Shown here piece by piece: positions 34,996 through 44,183 of a DNA stretch of 64,000 nucleotides. The notes beneath the pieces were generated by a model that was given only the letters and a program-made list of their open reading frames with translations, did not search any database and had not been told where the DNA came from. The first letter of the stretch is position 1. Every line of letters starts with the position of its first letter. Source of the DNA: Sphingomonas adhaesiva (GTDB taxonomy: Bacteria > Pseudomonadota > Alphaproteobacteria > Sphingomonadales > Sphingomonadaceae); NCBI RefSeq assembly GCF_002374855.1, contig NZ_NWVC01000002.1, positions 248,001-312,000 of the forward strand. The letters run 5' to 3'. The position numbers and the translations under genes are program-made.

Positions 34996-35819
34996 GCCAG
35001 TTGCGCCGCCGCCTCGTCGCGGGCGAGCGCCGCGGCATAGAATTGCGCGTAGAACACCGTCTGCACCACCGTGCCGGCCGCGGTGACCAGCGTGACGAAC
35101 AGCGATACGACCAGCGTCACCATCGCTTCCGCCTCGCCGCCCAGCAGCAGGCGCGCGATCACCCCGCTGACCGATCCCACCGCCGCCATGACGACCAGCA
35201 GGACGATCCCGAACAGGATGATCACCCCCAACAGCCGTAGCGCCGATCCCCGCGCCAGCGCGAAGCTGCGCGGGATCGCGCCCAGCCCACGGCGTTCGTT
35301 CACGATCACCGCGAACAGCGGCACCAGCCGGGCGCTGAACCACAGCAGCACGATCAGCGCGACGATCATCAGCAGCGCCGACACCATCAGCAAACCGCCC
35401 GACGCGCCGGTCACATCGACCTTGCCCGCCACGCCCACGGTGGCGCCCGCCGCGAACAGGGCGACGATCGACGGCAGGAACAGCACGCCGAACGCGATCA
35501 CCAACACGATCAGATTGGCCAGCGCCGGGCCCAGCCGCGCGGCGCCGAGCCGCAAGCCCTGCGCACCGTCGACCGCCGGATCGGTGGCGACCGCGGTCAT
35601 CGCCAGCACGCCAATCATCGTCAGCACCGCCGAGATAATCCCGATCACCCCCTGCACCGCGCCGGCGTCCGCCGGCTGACCGGTCACCGCGGCATAGGCC
35701 GGCCCCAGCAGACCGGGTACATAGACGGTGGCCAGCGCGATACCGGCCAGGATCGCCATACGCCCGCGGATCACATCCAGCGTGCGATCCCAGACGGTTC
35801 CCATTTTGATTGCAGCCAT
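34992..35819 (-). CDS. Integral membrane protein, GDPD membrane-domain-like
   Basis: A 275-residue protein with about six hydrophobic segments, beginning MAAIKMGTVWDRTLDVIRGR; starts at M1 (35819) or M6 (35804) are both possible. The pattern of paired helices and an internal RRGLGAIPRSFALARGS segment resembles the membrane domain found in glycerophosphodiesterases and YciC/DUF975-type proteins. It is coupled by ATGA overlap to the downstream membrane gene. It diverges from lipB with a 96-base gap. The gene carries no enzyme motif. Confidence 0.75.
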   Translation of the reverse strand: MAAIKMGTVWDRTLDVIRGRMAILAGIALATVYVPGLLGPAYAAVTGQPADAGAVQGVIGIISAVLTMIGVLAMTAVATDPAVDGAQGLRLGAARLGPALANLIVLVIAFGVLFLPSIVALFAAGATVGVAGKVDVTGASGGLLMVSALLMIVALIVLLWFSARLVPLFAVIVNERRGLGAIPRSFALARGSALRLLGVIILFGIVLLVVMAAVGSVSGVIARLLLGGEAEAMVTLVVSLFVTLVTAAGTVVQTVFYAQFYAAALARDEAAAQLA

Positions 35820-35915
35820 GACGATCGCGGCTCCCCTGCCCGCCCCAGTGGACCGATCGCCTAGCCGATCCTGCCGGCGCTTGCCAATCGTGTCGCGCGA
35901 CCGCATCTGGGACAG

Positions 35916-36581
35916 GTGCAGGGACCGGACGGGATCGAGTGGCGCGTGTCGCCGGGGTTGACCGATTATGCGGAGGCGCTGTCCGCGATGGAGGCGCGCG
36001 CCGCCGCGATCGCCGCGGGCGAGGCGTCCGAGCTGATCTGGCTGCTGGAACACCCGCCGGTCTATACCGCCGGCACCAGCGCCGACCCGGCGGAGTTGAT
36101 CGACCCGCGCTTCCCCGTCGTGCCGGCGGGGCGCGGCGGCCGCTACACCTATCACGGCCCGGGGCAGCGGATCGGGTATCTGATGCTCGACCTCAACCGC
36201 CGCGGGCGCGACGTGCGCTGCTTCGTCCACGGGGTGGAAGGCTGGGTGATCGCGGCGCTGGCGCGGATCGGGATCACCGCGTTCCGCGCGCCGGGGCGGA
36301 TCGGCATCTGGACGCATGACGCCTCCGGCCAGGAGGCGAAGATCGGCGCGATCGGCATTCGCGTGCGCCGCTGGGTCACGCTCCACGGCTTTTCGGTGAA
36401 CCTTGCGCCAAACCTGTCGGATTTCGGCGGCATCGTGCCGTGCGGCATCGCCGAATATCCAGTCACCAGCGCGCAAGCCCTTGGCATAACGTGCGATCAT
36501 GCAACTTTCGATGCGGCGCTCGCGTTCACCGCTACGGCCTTTCTGACAAGCTTGACTTGTGACGCTGAAATCGAGGCTTGA
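35916..36581 (+). CDS. lipB: Lipoyl(octanoyl) transferase
   Basis: A 221-residue transferase that moves octanoate from acyl carrier protein to lipoyl domains of the 2-oxoacid dehydrogenases. The signature [25 protein letters not shown] is at about residues 69-93, and the catalytic Cys-Lys pair is in [21 protein letters not shown] and PCGI. It starts at GTG; the next ATG is too far in. Single gene. Confidence 0.95.
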   Translation: MQGPDGIEWRVSPGLTDYAEALSAMEARAAAIAAGEASELIWLLEHPPVYTAGTSADPAELIDPRFPVVPAGRGGRYTYHGPGQRIGYLMLDLNRRGRDVRCFVHGVEGWVIAALARIGITAFRAPGRIGIWTHDASGQEAKIGAIGIRVRRWVTLHGFSVNLAPNLSDFGGIVPCGIAEYPVTSAQALGITCDHATFDAALAFTATAFLTSLTCDAEIEA

Positions 36582-36669
36582 GGGGCCGGTCATCTGCGAT
36601 TAATGTCTACGTCGATTTGGGATGAAAGACCCCGAAGGTCGCCAAATCCACAGTCTAGGGAGCAATTTC

Positions 36670-36918
36670 ATGCGTGCAGTCATCACCAAGGTTCTGACCG
36701 GTTCGGCGCTCGCGGCAGCCGCGCTCGCGGTTTCGGCGTGTGGTTCGAAGACGGAGACCACGGACAACACCATGATCACCGACATGAATGCCACCGAAGG
36801 CATGGACACCATGACCGACAACATGACGGCAGTGGACGGCACCATGAACGGCGGCATGATGGCGAACGACACCATGGGCAACGACATGATGATGACCAAC
36901 ATGTCGAACGCCATGTAA
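36670..36918 (+). CDS. Methionine-rich small lipoprotein
   Basis: An 82-residue lipoprotein. The signal peptide MRAVITKVLTGSALAAAALAVSAC ends in lipobox VSAC with Cys24; AGGGAG is eight bases before the ATG, which decides the start. The mature 59 residues hold 14 Met, with Asn, Asp and Thr as the other main residues and no His, in loosely repeated units such as DTM, DNMT, GTMNGGMM and NDMMMTNM. Met-rich low-complexity segments with acidic neighbours can bind Cu(I) or act as oxidation sinks; neither is shown here. It has its own terminator. Many sphingomonads have short lipoproteins like this, but I know of no function. Confidence 0.75.
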   Translation: MRAVITKVLTGSALAAAALAVSACGSKTETTDNTMITDMNATEGMDTMTDNMTAVDGTMNGGMMANDTMGNDMMMTNMSNAM

Positions 36919-36948
36919 TCTGCCGTACGGCAATTACGTTGGGAACGG

Positions 36949-36979
36949 GCCGTCCGGGTGACCGGGCGGCTCTTTTCTT
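36949..36979 (+). terminator. Rho-independent terminator after the Met-rich lipoprotein
   Basis: GCCGTCCGG at 36949-36957 pairs with CCGGGCGGC at 36962-36970 (one G-U pair) around GTGA, followed by TCTTTTCTTT. Confidence 0.75.
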
Positions 36980-37158
36980 TTGGGGCAGGCAACCCGTTCG
37001 CCAGCCGGCGGAACGTGCCGCGATCGTTACGCCAGACCATCGAAATTCCGCCATTTTCTGCCCCTTGCGCGACGAATGGTGACAGAAAGCCCTTGGGACG
37101 ATGCGGCGCTTTGCCGTATGAGGGTTAACGCGGGTCCACCGCGACGATGGAGTGTGTA

Positions 37159-37842
37159 ATGCAAAAGGTGGGGTTCGCCGGCGCGGTTGCGGCGCTGGCG
37201 GCATGCGTCATGGGAGCGATGCCGGCATCGGCACAATTCTACTTCAAGTCGAAGGATCTGCGCGGGGAACCGGTGACCGGTGTCGAACCGGGGATCGGCC
37301 AGCCGCTGCCTGGCGCCACTCCCGCGGAATTGCGCGCCAGCGTGATCTGGAACATGCGCGCCGCGCTCAACGTCGCCGCGCTGCAATGCCAGTTCGAACC
37401 CACATTGCTGACGGTCGCGAACTACAACGCGATCCTGGCCGATCACAAGGCGGAGCTGGCCAGCTCCTACGCCATGCTCGCCAAATATTTCGAGCGGGTC
37501 GCCAAGACGAAGAAGGACGGGCAGAACGCGCTCGACCAGTTCGGCACGCGCACCTATTCCGGCTTTGCGACCGTCGCGGCACAATTCGGCTTCTGCACGA
37601 CCGCCGCCGACATCGGCCGCGCCGCGCTTTACGCACCGCGCGGCGGGTTCGGCGATGTCGCCATGGGGCGGATGCGTGAGCTGCGTAACAGCCTGACGCC
37701 ATGGGGCGAACAACAATTCCCGCGGCTTCGCGTGCTGCCTGCCACGCTGCCGCGCTTCGACAAGGATTGCTGGAAGAAGTCCGACTTCGACGTGCGCCGC
37801 TGCGGCGAACCGTTGACGCCGATCACCTACGCCGCGCGCTGA
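37159..37842 (+). CDS. Secreted protein of unknown function
   Basis: A 227-residue exported protein. The signal peptide MQKVGFAGAVAALAACVMGAMPASAQ starts at ATG 37159, where GGAG lies seven bases upstream; this fits better than an ATG four codons earlier. The mature part is mostly helical and has conserved-looking Cys residues (ALQCQFEP, FGFCTTAAD, DKDCWKKSDFDVRRCGEP), which could form disulfides in the periplasm. NYNAILADHKAELASSYAML is a distinctive segment. The family occurs in sphingomonads as an uncharacterised protein as far as I recall. Single gene behind a terminator. Confidence 0.7.
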   Translation: MQKVGFAGAVAALAACVMGAMPASAQFYFKSKDLRGEPVTGVEPGIGQPLPGATPAELRASVIWNMRAALNVAALQCQFEPTLLTVANYNAILADHKAELASSYAMLAKYFERVAKTKKDGQNALDQFGTRTYSGFATVAAQFGFCTTAADIGRAALYAPRGGFGDVAMGRMRELRNSLTPWGEQQFPRLRVLPATLPRFDKDCWKKSDFDVRRCGEPLTPITYAAR

Positions 37843-37878
37843 TGAACGCAGCCGGGCGGCGCGACCCGCCGCCCGCCG

Positions 37879-38697
37879 TCAGCGATCCAGTCGCGGCATC
37901 ACCCGCTGCGCGACCAACGCCTCTTCCGCAGCGCATCCCTGCGGGCGCGGTGTCGCCGGGTCGGCGCGCAACCGGGCAATTTCCGCGCGGGCGCTGGCGA
38001 GGTCCGCCTGAAACGCGGCCTTGGTCCGCACGACCGCCATCGTCGCGCTACCCGACAGCATCCCGCCCTCGACCGCGCTTTCGTTATGCGCCCCGCACAC
38101 GAAGCGACTGTCGCCATAGGCACGCCCGCGGCGCAGGATCGGCCCGGCCCGATCCGGCGCCAGCTCGCTCAGGATCAACGCCCAGGTCCATCCCCATGTC
38201 GTATGTCCCGAGGGGTAGTCGTAGCTGTCGCCCAGTTCCGCCACCGGCTGGCATACCGCACCGCGATCCTGATGAAAGGGACGCGCGCGGCGATAGACGT
38301 TCTTCGCGATCGTCGTCTGCGCCGCCGTATCGGCCCCGGCGCGCGCGACCACGTTGAGCGTCGCCGGAGCATTCTGCGGGGTCAGCGACATGCCGACCGC
38401 GCAGCTGAAATCGCGCATCAGCGCCGCATTGGACGTGTCGACGTCGCTGGTCGCCATCGCCCCGCGTGGCGTGTTCAACAGCACGCGGGTGGCACGGAAG
38501 ATCTTGCGATCGGCGTCGTAGCGCGGATCGCCCTTGCGCGGGGCAGGCTCCAGAACCGTCGTCACGTCGAAGTCGCCGGGCGACAGATAGCCCTCGGCCC
38601 GCTCACGCTTGGCGATGCCCGTTCCGGCACCGAACAGCGCCAGCATCAGCGCCCCGGCGATCGCGATGCGGCGCGGGCGGGCTACGGTGATCGGCAT
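37879..38697 (-). CDS. Secreted PAP2-type acid phosphatase with altered third motif
   Basis: A 272-residue class A acid phosphatase-like protein with an N-terminal signal (IAIAGALMLALFGAGTGIA). Motif 1 is K132-x6-R139-P140, motif 2 is PSGH at 162-165, and motif 3 has S197-R198-x5-H204. However, the Asp normally four residues after that His (HxxxD) is Ala208 in HNESAVEGG. Asp stabilises the nucleophilic His in PAP2 enzymes, so activity may be reduced or altered; similar HNxSAVE variants may form a subfamily. The mature protein would act in the periplasm on phosphomonoesters. Two palindromes lie upstream. Confidence 0.85.
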   Translation of the reverse strand: MPITVARPRRIAIAGALMLALFGAGTGIAKRERAEGYLSPGDFDVTTVLEPAPRKGDPRYDADRKIFRATRVLLNTPRGAMATSDVDTSNAALMRDFSCAVGMSLTPQNAPATLNVVARAGADTAAQTTIAKNVYRRARPFHQDRGAVCQPVAELGDSYDYPSGHTTWGWTWALILSELAPDRAGPILRRGRAYGDSRFVCGAHNESAVEGGMLSGSATMAVVRTKAAFQADLASARAEIARLRADPATPRPQGCAAEEALVAQRVMPRLDR

Positions 38698-38709
38698 CGG
38701 TCATCCTAA

Positions 38710-38751
38710 CATCGCGATTCGATGTGACCTTGTATCATCGAAATGTGATGA
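38710..38751 (-). promoter_or_regulatory. Two inverted repeats upstream of the phosphatase gene
   Basis: CATCG-ATTCG-type arms at 38710-38724 (CATCG..CGATG) and TCATC..GATGA at 38735-38751 lie 13-54 bases before the phosphatase start in the most AT-rich part of the gap. They may be operator half-sites; no -35/-10 pair is clear. Confidence 0.3.
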
Positions 38752-38774
38752 TCGATACGCGCGCGGCCGCTCGC

Positions 38775-39407
38775 TCAGCGAAGCCCCAGCATCTTGTGGG
38801 TCTGAAGCGTCAGTCGCCAGCGCGGGCGCTCCATGACCAGCGCCATCGCGGCGTCGACGTTCGCCTGTCCGCGCGCATCGTCCATCGGCTGCAACAGGAA
38901 ATGGTCGAACGCCCATCCCTCGATCATGGACAGATCGCTGCCGGGCTGCGGCCAGACCAACTTCAGTTCGTCGCCGCGCCGCTGCACCGTCTCGCTCCCC
39001 GCCTTCGGGCTGATGCACACCCAGTCGATGCGCGGGTGGACCGGCAGCGTCCCGTTGCTCTCGATCGCGACGAAGAAGCCCGCATCGTGCAGCGCGTCGA
39101 CCAGCGCATCGTCGACCTGAAGCATCGGCTCGCCCCCGGTCAGCACCACGAAGCGCCGCTCGCGCCCCGCACCCCAGAAATCCTCCACCGCCGCGACCAG
39201 GGCAGCCGCATCGGCGAAGCGCCCGCCGCCGAGCCCGTCGGTTCCGATGAAATCGGTGTCGCAGAAGCGGCAGACCGCGCTGGCCCGGTCCTGCTCGCGC
39301 CCCGACCACAGGTTGCAGCCGGCGAAGCGGACGAATACCGCCCGCCGCCCCGCCTGCACGCCCTCCCCCTGGAGCGTCAGGAACATCTCCTTGACGGCAT
39401 AGCTCAT
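38775..39407 (-). CDS. queE: 7-carboxy-7-deazaguanine synthase
   Basis: A 210-residue radical SAM enzyme making the deazaguanine core of queuosine. It begins MSYAVKEMFLTLQGEGVQAGRRAVFVRFAGC; cluster ligands are C31, C46 and C49, giving the C-x14-C-x2-C spacing seen in one QueE subtype. LTGGEPMLQ and ESNGT follow. It starts two bases after the queC stop, so the two form an operon. queD and queF are not in the window. Confidence 0.95.
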   Translation of the reverse strand: MSYAVKEMFLTLQGEGVQAGRRAVFVRFAGCNLWSGREQDRASAVCRFCDTDFIGTDGLGGGRFADAAALVAAVEDFWGAGRERRFVVLTGGEPMLQVDDALVDALHDAGFFVAIESNGTLPVHPRIDWVCISPKAGSETVQRRGDELKLVWPQPGSDLSMIEGWAFDHFLLQPMDDARGQANVDAAMALVMERPRWRLTLQTHKMLGLR

Positions 39408-39409
39408 CG

Positions 39410-40108
39410 TCAGGGCGCCGGGGGCGCGACCGCATAGACGGTCGGATCGGCGATGCCCGCTTCCTCGAACCCCTTGTGACGCAGGCGGCAACTGTCGCAC
39501 AACCCGCAATGCTTCGCACCGGGCGCGGGATCGTAGCACGACCAGCTCAGCCCCATGTCCAGCCCCAGCCGCGCGCCCTCGCGCACGATATCGGCCTTGG
39601 TCATATGCTGCAGCGGGGCGTGGAAACGGAACGGCGCACCCTCCACACCCGCCTTGGTTGCCAGTTCGGCGAGCCGTTCGAACGCGGCGATGAATTCGGG
39701 GCGGCAATCGGGATAGCCCGAATAGTCCAGCGCATTGACACCCAGGAACAGGTCGCGGGCGCCCGCTGCTTCCGCCCAGCCCAGCGCCAGGCTGAGGAAG
39801 ATGGTGTTGCGGGCCGGGACGTAGGTGACCGGAATGGCATCCCCCACCCCATCCTTCGGCACGTCGATCGCGCTGTCGGTCAGCGCCGATCCGCCGAACG
39901 CGGACAGGTCGATCGGCAGCACGACGTGCCGCTCCGCCCCCAGCGCGCGCGCGACGCGGCGCGCGGCAGCCAGTTCGATCTGGTGGCGCTGGTTATAGTC
40001 GATCGACAGCGCGAGCAGCGGATAGCCGGCCTCCCGCGCGAGCGCGGCGGAAACCATCGAATCCAGCCCGCCCGAAATGAGCGCGACGGCAGGTGTTGGG
40101 TGGGTCAT
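39410..40108 (-). CDS. queC: 7-cyano-7-deazaguanine synthase
   Basis: A 232-residue ATP-dependent ligase converting carboxydeazaguanine to preQ0. The PP-loop SGGLDSMV lies near residues 12-19, with [14 protein letters not shown] and [18 protein letters not shown]. The C-terminal zinc site has four Cys in [17 protein letters not shown]. The ATG at 40108 ([17 protein letters not shown]) is chosen over one 16 codons upstream because the protein core starts there. First gene of queC-queE. Confidence 0.96.
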   Translation of the reverse strand: MTHPTPAVALISGGLDSMVSAALAREAGYPLLALSIDYNQRHQIELAAARRVARALGAERHVVLPIDLSAFGGSALTDSAIDVPKDGVGDAIPVTYVPARNTIFLSLALGWAEAAGARDLFLGVNALDYSGYPDCRPEFIAAFERLAELATKAGVEGAPFRFHAPLQHMTKADIVREGARLGLDMGLSWSCYDPAPGAKHCGLCDSCRLRHKGFEEAGIADPTVYAVAPPAP

Positions 40109-40156
40109 GATGCCGCGCCAGCTAGGCGTTGCGGCGCCCGCGCGCAACCGTCGCAC

Positions 40157-40188
40157 AAAAAAGCGGGCCGCCGATCACGGCAGCCCGC
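40157..40188 (-). terminator. Rho-independent terminator after hslO
   Basis: On the minus strand GCGGGC-T-GCCG (from 40188) pairs with CGGC-G-GCCCGC (to 40163), with one wobble pair, and is followed by six T residues at 40162-40157. It ends the argD-argF-hslO transcript, 80 bases past hslO. Confidence 0.8.
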
Positions 40189-40269
40189 CAGTGTGCCTGT
40201 CAAGCAAGCAAGGGAGAAAATTGCCATGCGGCAACGACTTAACCTAGACCGCGAACGGTTAAGAAGCCG

Positions 40270-41187
40270 CTAAGCGGCCAGATCCTCGGCGCGCATCGGG
40301 AAGATCGTGGAGCAGAATGCGCAATCCACCGCGATGACCCCGTCTTCGTCGGCCATCGCCATGCGCTCCTCCACCGGAAACTTCGCCAGCACCGACCGGA
40401 TGTGGTCAAGCGTGCAGCGGCACCCCTTCGCCAGCGATTGCGCGGCGAGCACGCGCACCTCGGCTTCCTCGTTGAACAGCCGCCATATCAGCGTCTCCAG
40501 CGGGATCGCGGGATCCGCCAGCTCGTCGGTGCCCATCGTGCGCGCCAGCGCCTCGACATGGTCCCATTCCGGGTGATCCAGCTTGGTGTGCAGGCGCTCG
40601 CGCCCCTCCTCACCTTCGGGCAGATGCTGGATCAGCAGGCCACCGGCGACACACCGTCCGGCATCGTCCTTGCGCATTCCCGCGCGCACCAGCGTCGGGA
40701 TCTGCTCGGACTGGTAGAAATAGCTTTGCGCCGCCTCGGCCAGCGTCTCGCCGTCGAGCGGAACGATCCCCTGATAGCGCTCGCCGGTGGTGGCCAGGTC
40801 GAAGGTGATCGCCAGATACCCCTGCCCGAACAGCACCGCCAGCGACGGATCGCCCGGCGCCTGCGCCAGCCGCTCGGCATCGAACTGCACATAGCCGCGC
40901 ACGTCGCCGCCGCGATAATCGCACACCAGCAGGCTGACGACGCCCTCCTGCGTCTGGGTCTGGAGCGTCAGCTGCCCGGCGGGATCCTTGAGCGTCGCGC
41001 CGATCAGCGCGGTCAGCGTCAGCGCCTCCGCCAGCAGCTTCTCGATCGCCGGGGGATAGGCATGCGCAGAGAGGATCTCGTCGAGCACCGGGCCAAGCCG
41101 CACGATGCGCCCGCGCGCGTGCCGCTGGGTGATGGTGAAGCCGAGCGCGCGGTCGACGTCGGCGGGCGATAGAGTGGGATCGGTCAT
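40270..41187 (-). CDS. hslO: Redox-activated chaperone Hsp33
   Basis: A 305-residue chaperone that unfolds and becomes active under oxidative stress. The zinc-binding redox switch near the C-terminus has CRC and CAFC (C-x-C...C-x2-C), preserved in LAKGCRCTLDHI and AVDCAFCSTIF. N-terminal domain motifs include LGPVLDEILSAH, and GGLLIQHLPE is canonical. ATG 41187 (MTDPTLSPADV) is preferred over a GTG five codons earlier. It ends a likely argD-argF-hslO operon, a coupling of arginine synthesis and Hsp33 that is common in alphaproteobacteria. Confidence 0.95.
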   Translation of the reverse strand: MTDPTLSPADVDRALGFTITQRHARGRIVRLGPVLDEILSAHAYPPAIEKLLAEALTLTALIGATLKDPAGQLTLQTQTQEGVVSLLVCDYRGGDVRGYVQFDAERLAQAPGDPSLAVLFGQGYLAITFDLATTGERYQGIVPLDGETLAEAAQSYFYQSEQIPTLVRAGMRKDDAGRCVAGGLLIQHLPEGEEGRERLHTKLDHPEWDHVEALARTMGTDELADPAIPLETLIWRLFNEEAEVRVLAAQSLAKGCRCTLDHIRSVLAKFPVEERMAMADEDGVIAVDCAFCSTIFPMRAEDLAA

Positions 41188-41197
41188 GATATCTTTC

Positions 41198-41248
41198 GTC
41201 ACCCCGGCGGCGGCCGGAGCTTCTGCGGCACGGAGCGGCCGGGGTAAC
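41198..41248. repeat. Imperfect inverted repeat between argF and hslO
   Basis: GTCACCCCGGC at 41198-41208 faces GCCGGGGTAAC at 41238-41248, with one mismatch, enclosing about 29 bases. The arms resemble the GTCACCCCGG ends of the REP-like elements at 20.9 and 22.3 kb. It could form a large mRNA hairpin lowering hslO expression relative to argF. Confidence 0.5.
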
Positions 41249-41276
41249 GCCTATCTGGGGCGCACGGCGCCCGCGA

Positions 41277-42194
41277 TCAACCGATCTGCCCGAAACACCA
41301 GCGCAGCACCGATTTCTGCGCGTGGAGGCGGTTTTCCGCCTCCGCCCAGATCAGCGACTGCGCGCCGTCGATCACTTCCGGCGTCACTTCCTCGCCGCGA
41401 TGCGCGGGCAGGCAGTGGAGGAACTTCGCGTCCGGCTTCGCCGTCGCCATCAGCGCCGCATCGACCTGATACGGCATCATCGCGCGCAGCTTGGTATCGG
41501 CATGCGCCTGCCCCATCGATATCCACGTATCGGTGACGACGATGTCCGCGCCCGCCACCGCCTCACGCGGGTCGGACACGACGCGCGCGCGCCCGTTGCC
41601 GCGCACGATCGCCTCCTCCTCCGGCTGGAAGCCCTGCGGACAGGCGGCGACGACGTCGAACTGCATCAGCCCCGCCGCCTCGACGATCGAGGCGAGCACG
41701 TTGTTGCCGTCGCCCAGCCATGCCACCTTCAGCCCGGGCAGCGCCTTGCCGGCTTCGATGATCGTCAGCAGGTCCGCCATGATCTGGCACGGGTGCGAGG
41801 CGTCGGTCAGCCCGTTGATGACCGGGACGGTCGCATAATGCGCCATCTCCTCCACCTTGGCATGGTCGTCGGTGCGGATCATGATCGCGTCGACATAAGC
41901 CGACAGGACGCGCGCGGTATCCGCCACGGTCTCCCCGCGGCCCAGCTGCATCTGCCCCGCCTCCATGACGATCGACTGGCCACCCAGCTGGCGGATCGCC
42001 ATGTCGAAGCTGACGCGCGTGCGGGTCGAATTCTTCTCGAAGATCATCGCCAGCACATGGCCGGCGAGCGGCGCGTCGGCATCGGCGCGCCCCTTCGGCC
42101 AGCCGGCGCGTGCCTGCTTGCGGGTCAGCGCATCGTCCAGCATCGCCGCGATCGCGTCCGGCCCGGCATCCGTGAGATTCAGAAAGTGGCGCAT
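41277..42194 (-). CDS. argF: Ornithine carbamoyltransferase
   Basis: A 305-residue enzyme that makes citrulline from ornithine and carbamoyl phosphate. The carbamoyl phosphate site STRTR is at about residues 53-57, HPCQ at about 131-134, and the ornithine-site HCLP in [14 protein letters not shown] near residue 264. It starts [11 protein letters not shown]. It is 37 bases downstream of argD, with a GC hairpin at 42207-42222 between them (CCCCGCCGCGGCGGGG). Part of argD-argF-hslO. Confidence 0.96.
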   Translation of the reverse strand: MRHFLNLTDAGPDAIAAMLDDALTRKQARAGWPKGRADADAPLAGHVLAMIFEKNSTRTRVSFDMAIRQLGGQSIVMEAGQMQLGRGETVADTARVLSAYVDAIMIRTDDHAKVEEMAHYATVPVINGLTDASHPCQIMADLLTIIEAGKALPGLKVAWLGDGNNVLASIVEAAGLMQFDVVAACPQGFQPEEEAIVRGNGRARVVSDPREAVAGADIVVTDTWISMGQAHADTKLRAMMPYQVDAALMATAKPDAKFLHCLPAHRGEEVTPEVIDGAQSLIWAEAENRLHAQKSVLRWCFGQIG

Positions 42195-42231
42195 CTTATC
42201 CCCCCTCCCCGCCGCGGCGGGGTACAGGCCA

Positions 42232-43434
42232 TCAATCGTCGGCGACGGGCACGTATACCCGCGCGGCCGCGCTCAGCTTCTCGACGCATTCGGCGATATG
42301 CGTCTCGTCGATGGTCAGCGGCGGCAGGATGCGCACGACATTCTCGCCCGCCGCGACCAGCAGCAACCCGTGGTGATCGCGGCAATGCGCGACGAAGCGG
42401 CGGCTGTCGCTGGTCAGCTTCAGTCCCAGCATCAGGCCGTGGCCGCGCACGCCGGCGAACAGCTGGTCGTGGTTCGGGATCATCTGCTCCAGCGCGGCGC
42501 GCAGCCGTTCGCCCATCCGGGTCACGTTGTCGAGGAAGCCGTCCGCCAGGATCACGTCCAGCACCGCCTCACCCGCCGCCATCGCCAGCGGATTGCCGCC
42601 ATAGGTGGAGCCGTGGGTGCCGAACACCATTCCCTTCGCCGCCTCGGCCGTGGCCAGGCACGCGCCCAGCGGGAAGCCCCCGCCAATGCCCTTGGCCGCG
42701 GCGATGATGTCGGGGACGACGCCGTACAGCTCATGCGCGAACAGCTTGCCGGTCCGGCCATAGCCGGCCTGCACCTCGTCCAGCACCAGCAGCAGGCCAT
42801 GCTCGTCACACGCCTTGCGCAGCCCTTGCAGGAACTCCGGGGTCGCCGGGCGGATGCCGCCCTCGCCCTGGATCGGTTCGACCAGAAAGCCCGCGGTATG
42901 CTCGTCGATCAGCGCGAGCGCGCCCTCAAGGTCGTTGAACTGCGCGTACTTGAACCCCGGCAGCAGCGGTTCGAACCCGTCGCGCATCTTCGCCTGGTTG
43001 GTGGCCGAAATGGTGCCGAGCGTCCGCCCGTGGAACGCGGTGTCGAAGGTGATGAGGTCATGCCGTTCGGGCTGGCCGTTGGCATAATGATAGCGGCGCG
43101 CGGTCTTGATCGCGCACTCGACCGCTTCCGCGCCCGAATTGGTGAAGAACACCGTGTCGGCGAAGCTGGCATCGACCAGCCGCTGCGCGAAATGTTCGCC
43201 CTGCGGACTGCCGTACAGGTTGCTGACGTGCATCAGCGTCGCGGCCTGATCCGCGATCGCCTTCACCAGTTTCGGATGGCCATGGCCCAGCGCGTTGACC
43301 GCGATGCCGCTGGCGAAATCGAGATACTGCGCCCCGTCCTCGCCATAGAGATATACGCCCTCGCCGCGCACCGGTCGCACGCCGCACCGCGGGTAAACGG
43401 GCATCAACGGCGAAATGGTTGCGTCGGACGACAC
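42232..43434 (-). CDS. argD: Acetylornithine aminotransferase
   Basis: A 400-residue class III PLP aminotransferase of arginine synthesis. It has [65 protein letters not shown] and the PLP lysine in [14 protein letters not shown]. The GTG at 43434 is chosen because GGAGAAGG lies five bases before it; an open frame continues far upstream through the DUF1275 gene but has no coding character. First gene of argD-argF-hslO. Confidence 0.95.
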   Translation of the reverse strand: MSSDATISPLMPVYPRCGVRPVRGEGVYLYGEDGAQYLDFASGIAVNALGHGHPKLVKAIADQAATLMHVSNLYGSPQGEHFAQRLVDASFADTVFFTNSGAEAVECAIKTARRYHYANGQPERHDLITFDTAFHGRTLGTISATNQAKMRDGFEPLLPGFKYAQFNDLEGALALIDEHTAGFLVEPIQGEGGIRPATPEFLQGLRKACDEHGLLLVLDEVQAGYGRTGKLFAHELYGVVPDIIAAAKGIGGGFPLGACLATAEAAKGMVFGTHGSTYGGNPLAMAAGEAVLDVILADGFLDNVTRMGERLRAALEQMIPNHDQLFAGVRGHGLMLGLKLTSDSRRFVAHCRDHHGLLLVAAGENVVRILPPLTIDETHIAECVEKLSAAARVYVPVADD

Positions 43435-43454
43435 GGCAGCCTTCTCCTCATCGG

Positions 43455-43487
43455 AAAGAACAAGGGCGGCCCGATATGAGGCCGCCC
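43455..43487 (-). terminator. Rho-independent terminator after the parE-DUF1275 unit
   Basis: On the minus strand GGGCGGCC (43487-43480) pairs with GGCCGCCC (43471-43464) around 8 bases and is followed by TTGTTCTTT. It lies about 50 bases after the DUF1275 gene and 21 bases before argD, so it separates the two units. Confidence 0.7.
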
Positions 43488-43538
43488 GCCAAGCCTGATA
43501 CCGCCAAAGACCGTCGCGAACAACACCACTCGCGCGTG

Positions 43539-44183
43539 CTATCCGTCGCGCCGCGCCCCCGCCGCGCCGGGCAGCGTCGCCAACGCCAGCAGCGCCGCCG
43601 CGCCGGCCGCCGCCCACAGCACCGCCGTGCCGTAGCGCCCGTACGCCGCCGCGCCCGCCACCGCGCCGGCGGCCAGCCCGCTCCACAACAACAGATAGGG
43701 CACCCAGGCCGTGCGCGGCGCGGTGCCCATCAGTGCCGCCGACAGATGCTGCCCCAGCTTGACCAGCGTCCCGGTCATATAGGTGACGCCGATGCTCACC
43801 TCCCCGCCGCGCTCGAACACGGCGTTGACCACGCCCATCGCCACCGCCAGCAACACCACCGCCAGCGGCCAGGCGGACAGCGCCGCCGCCAGCGCCAGCA
43901 GCAGCGCGGTCGCCCCGATCACCGCCGGCCGCTGCCACCGCCCCGCCGCCTGCGCGATCACCGCCCCGCCGACGACCCCCGCGAGAAAGCCCAGGATCAG
44001 CCCCGCGGCTGTATAGGCCGCCGCCTCCCGCGCGACCGCGTCCACCGCCATCCGTGTCGTATTGCCGCTCATGAACGACACGAACATGCCGCCCGCGCGC
44101 AGGAACCCGATCGCATCGACGCACCCGGCCAGCATCGCCAGCGCCGCCGCCAGCCACCAGTCGCCACGCGGGTGGCGCCTCAT
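43539..44183 (-). CDS. DUF1275 (YoaK-like) membrane protein
   Basis: A 214-residue protein with about six membrane segments. Family landmarks are CVDAIGFLRAGGMFVSFMSGNTTRMAVD near the start and GVTYMTGTLVKLGQHL in the middle. DUF1275 proteins occur widely and their transport role is not established. Its ATG overlaps the parE stop (ATGA), so it is made from the same message as topoisomerase IV, a curious but probably incidental pairing. Confidence 0.88.
   Translation of the reverse strand: MRRHPRGDWWLAAALAMLAGCVDAIGFLRAGGMFVSFMSGNTTRMAVDAVAREAAAYTAAGLILGFLAGVVGGAVIAQAAGRWQRPAVIGATALLLALAAALSAWPLAVVLLAVAMGVVNAVFERGGEVSIGVTYMTGTLVKLGQHLSAALMGTAPRTAWVPYLLLWSGLAAGAVAGAAAYGRYGTAVLWAAAGAAALLALATLPGAAGARRDG

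Noticed and set aside
40226..40273. A 15-codon frame (MRQRLNLD...) after an AGGGAG sequence, overlapping the hslO end
   Set aside because: Too short and antisense to the hslO 3' end; it has no downstream gene to lead, so a leader-peptide role is not supported.
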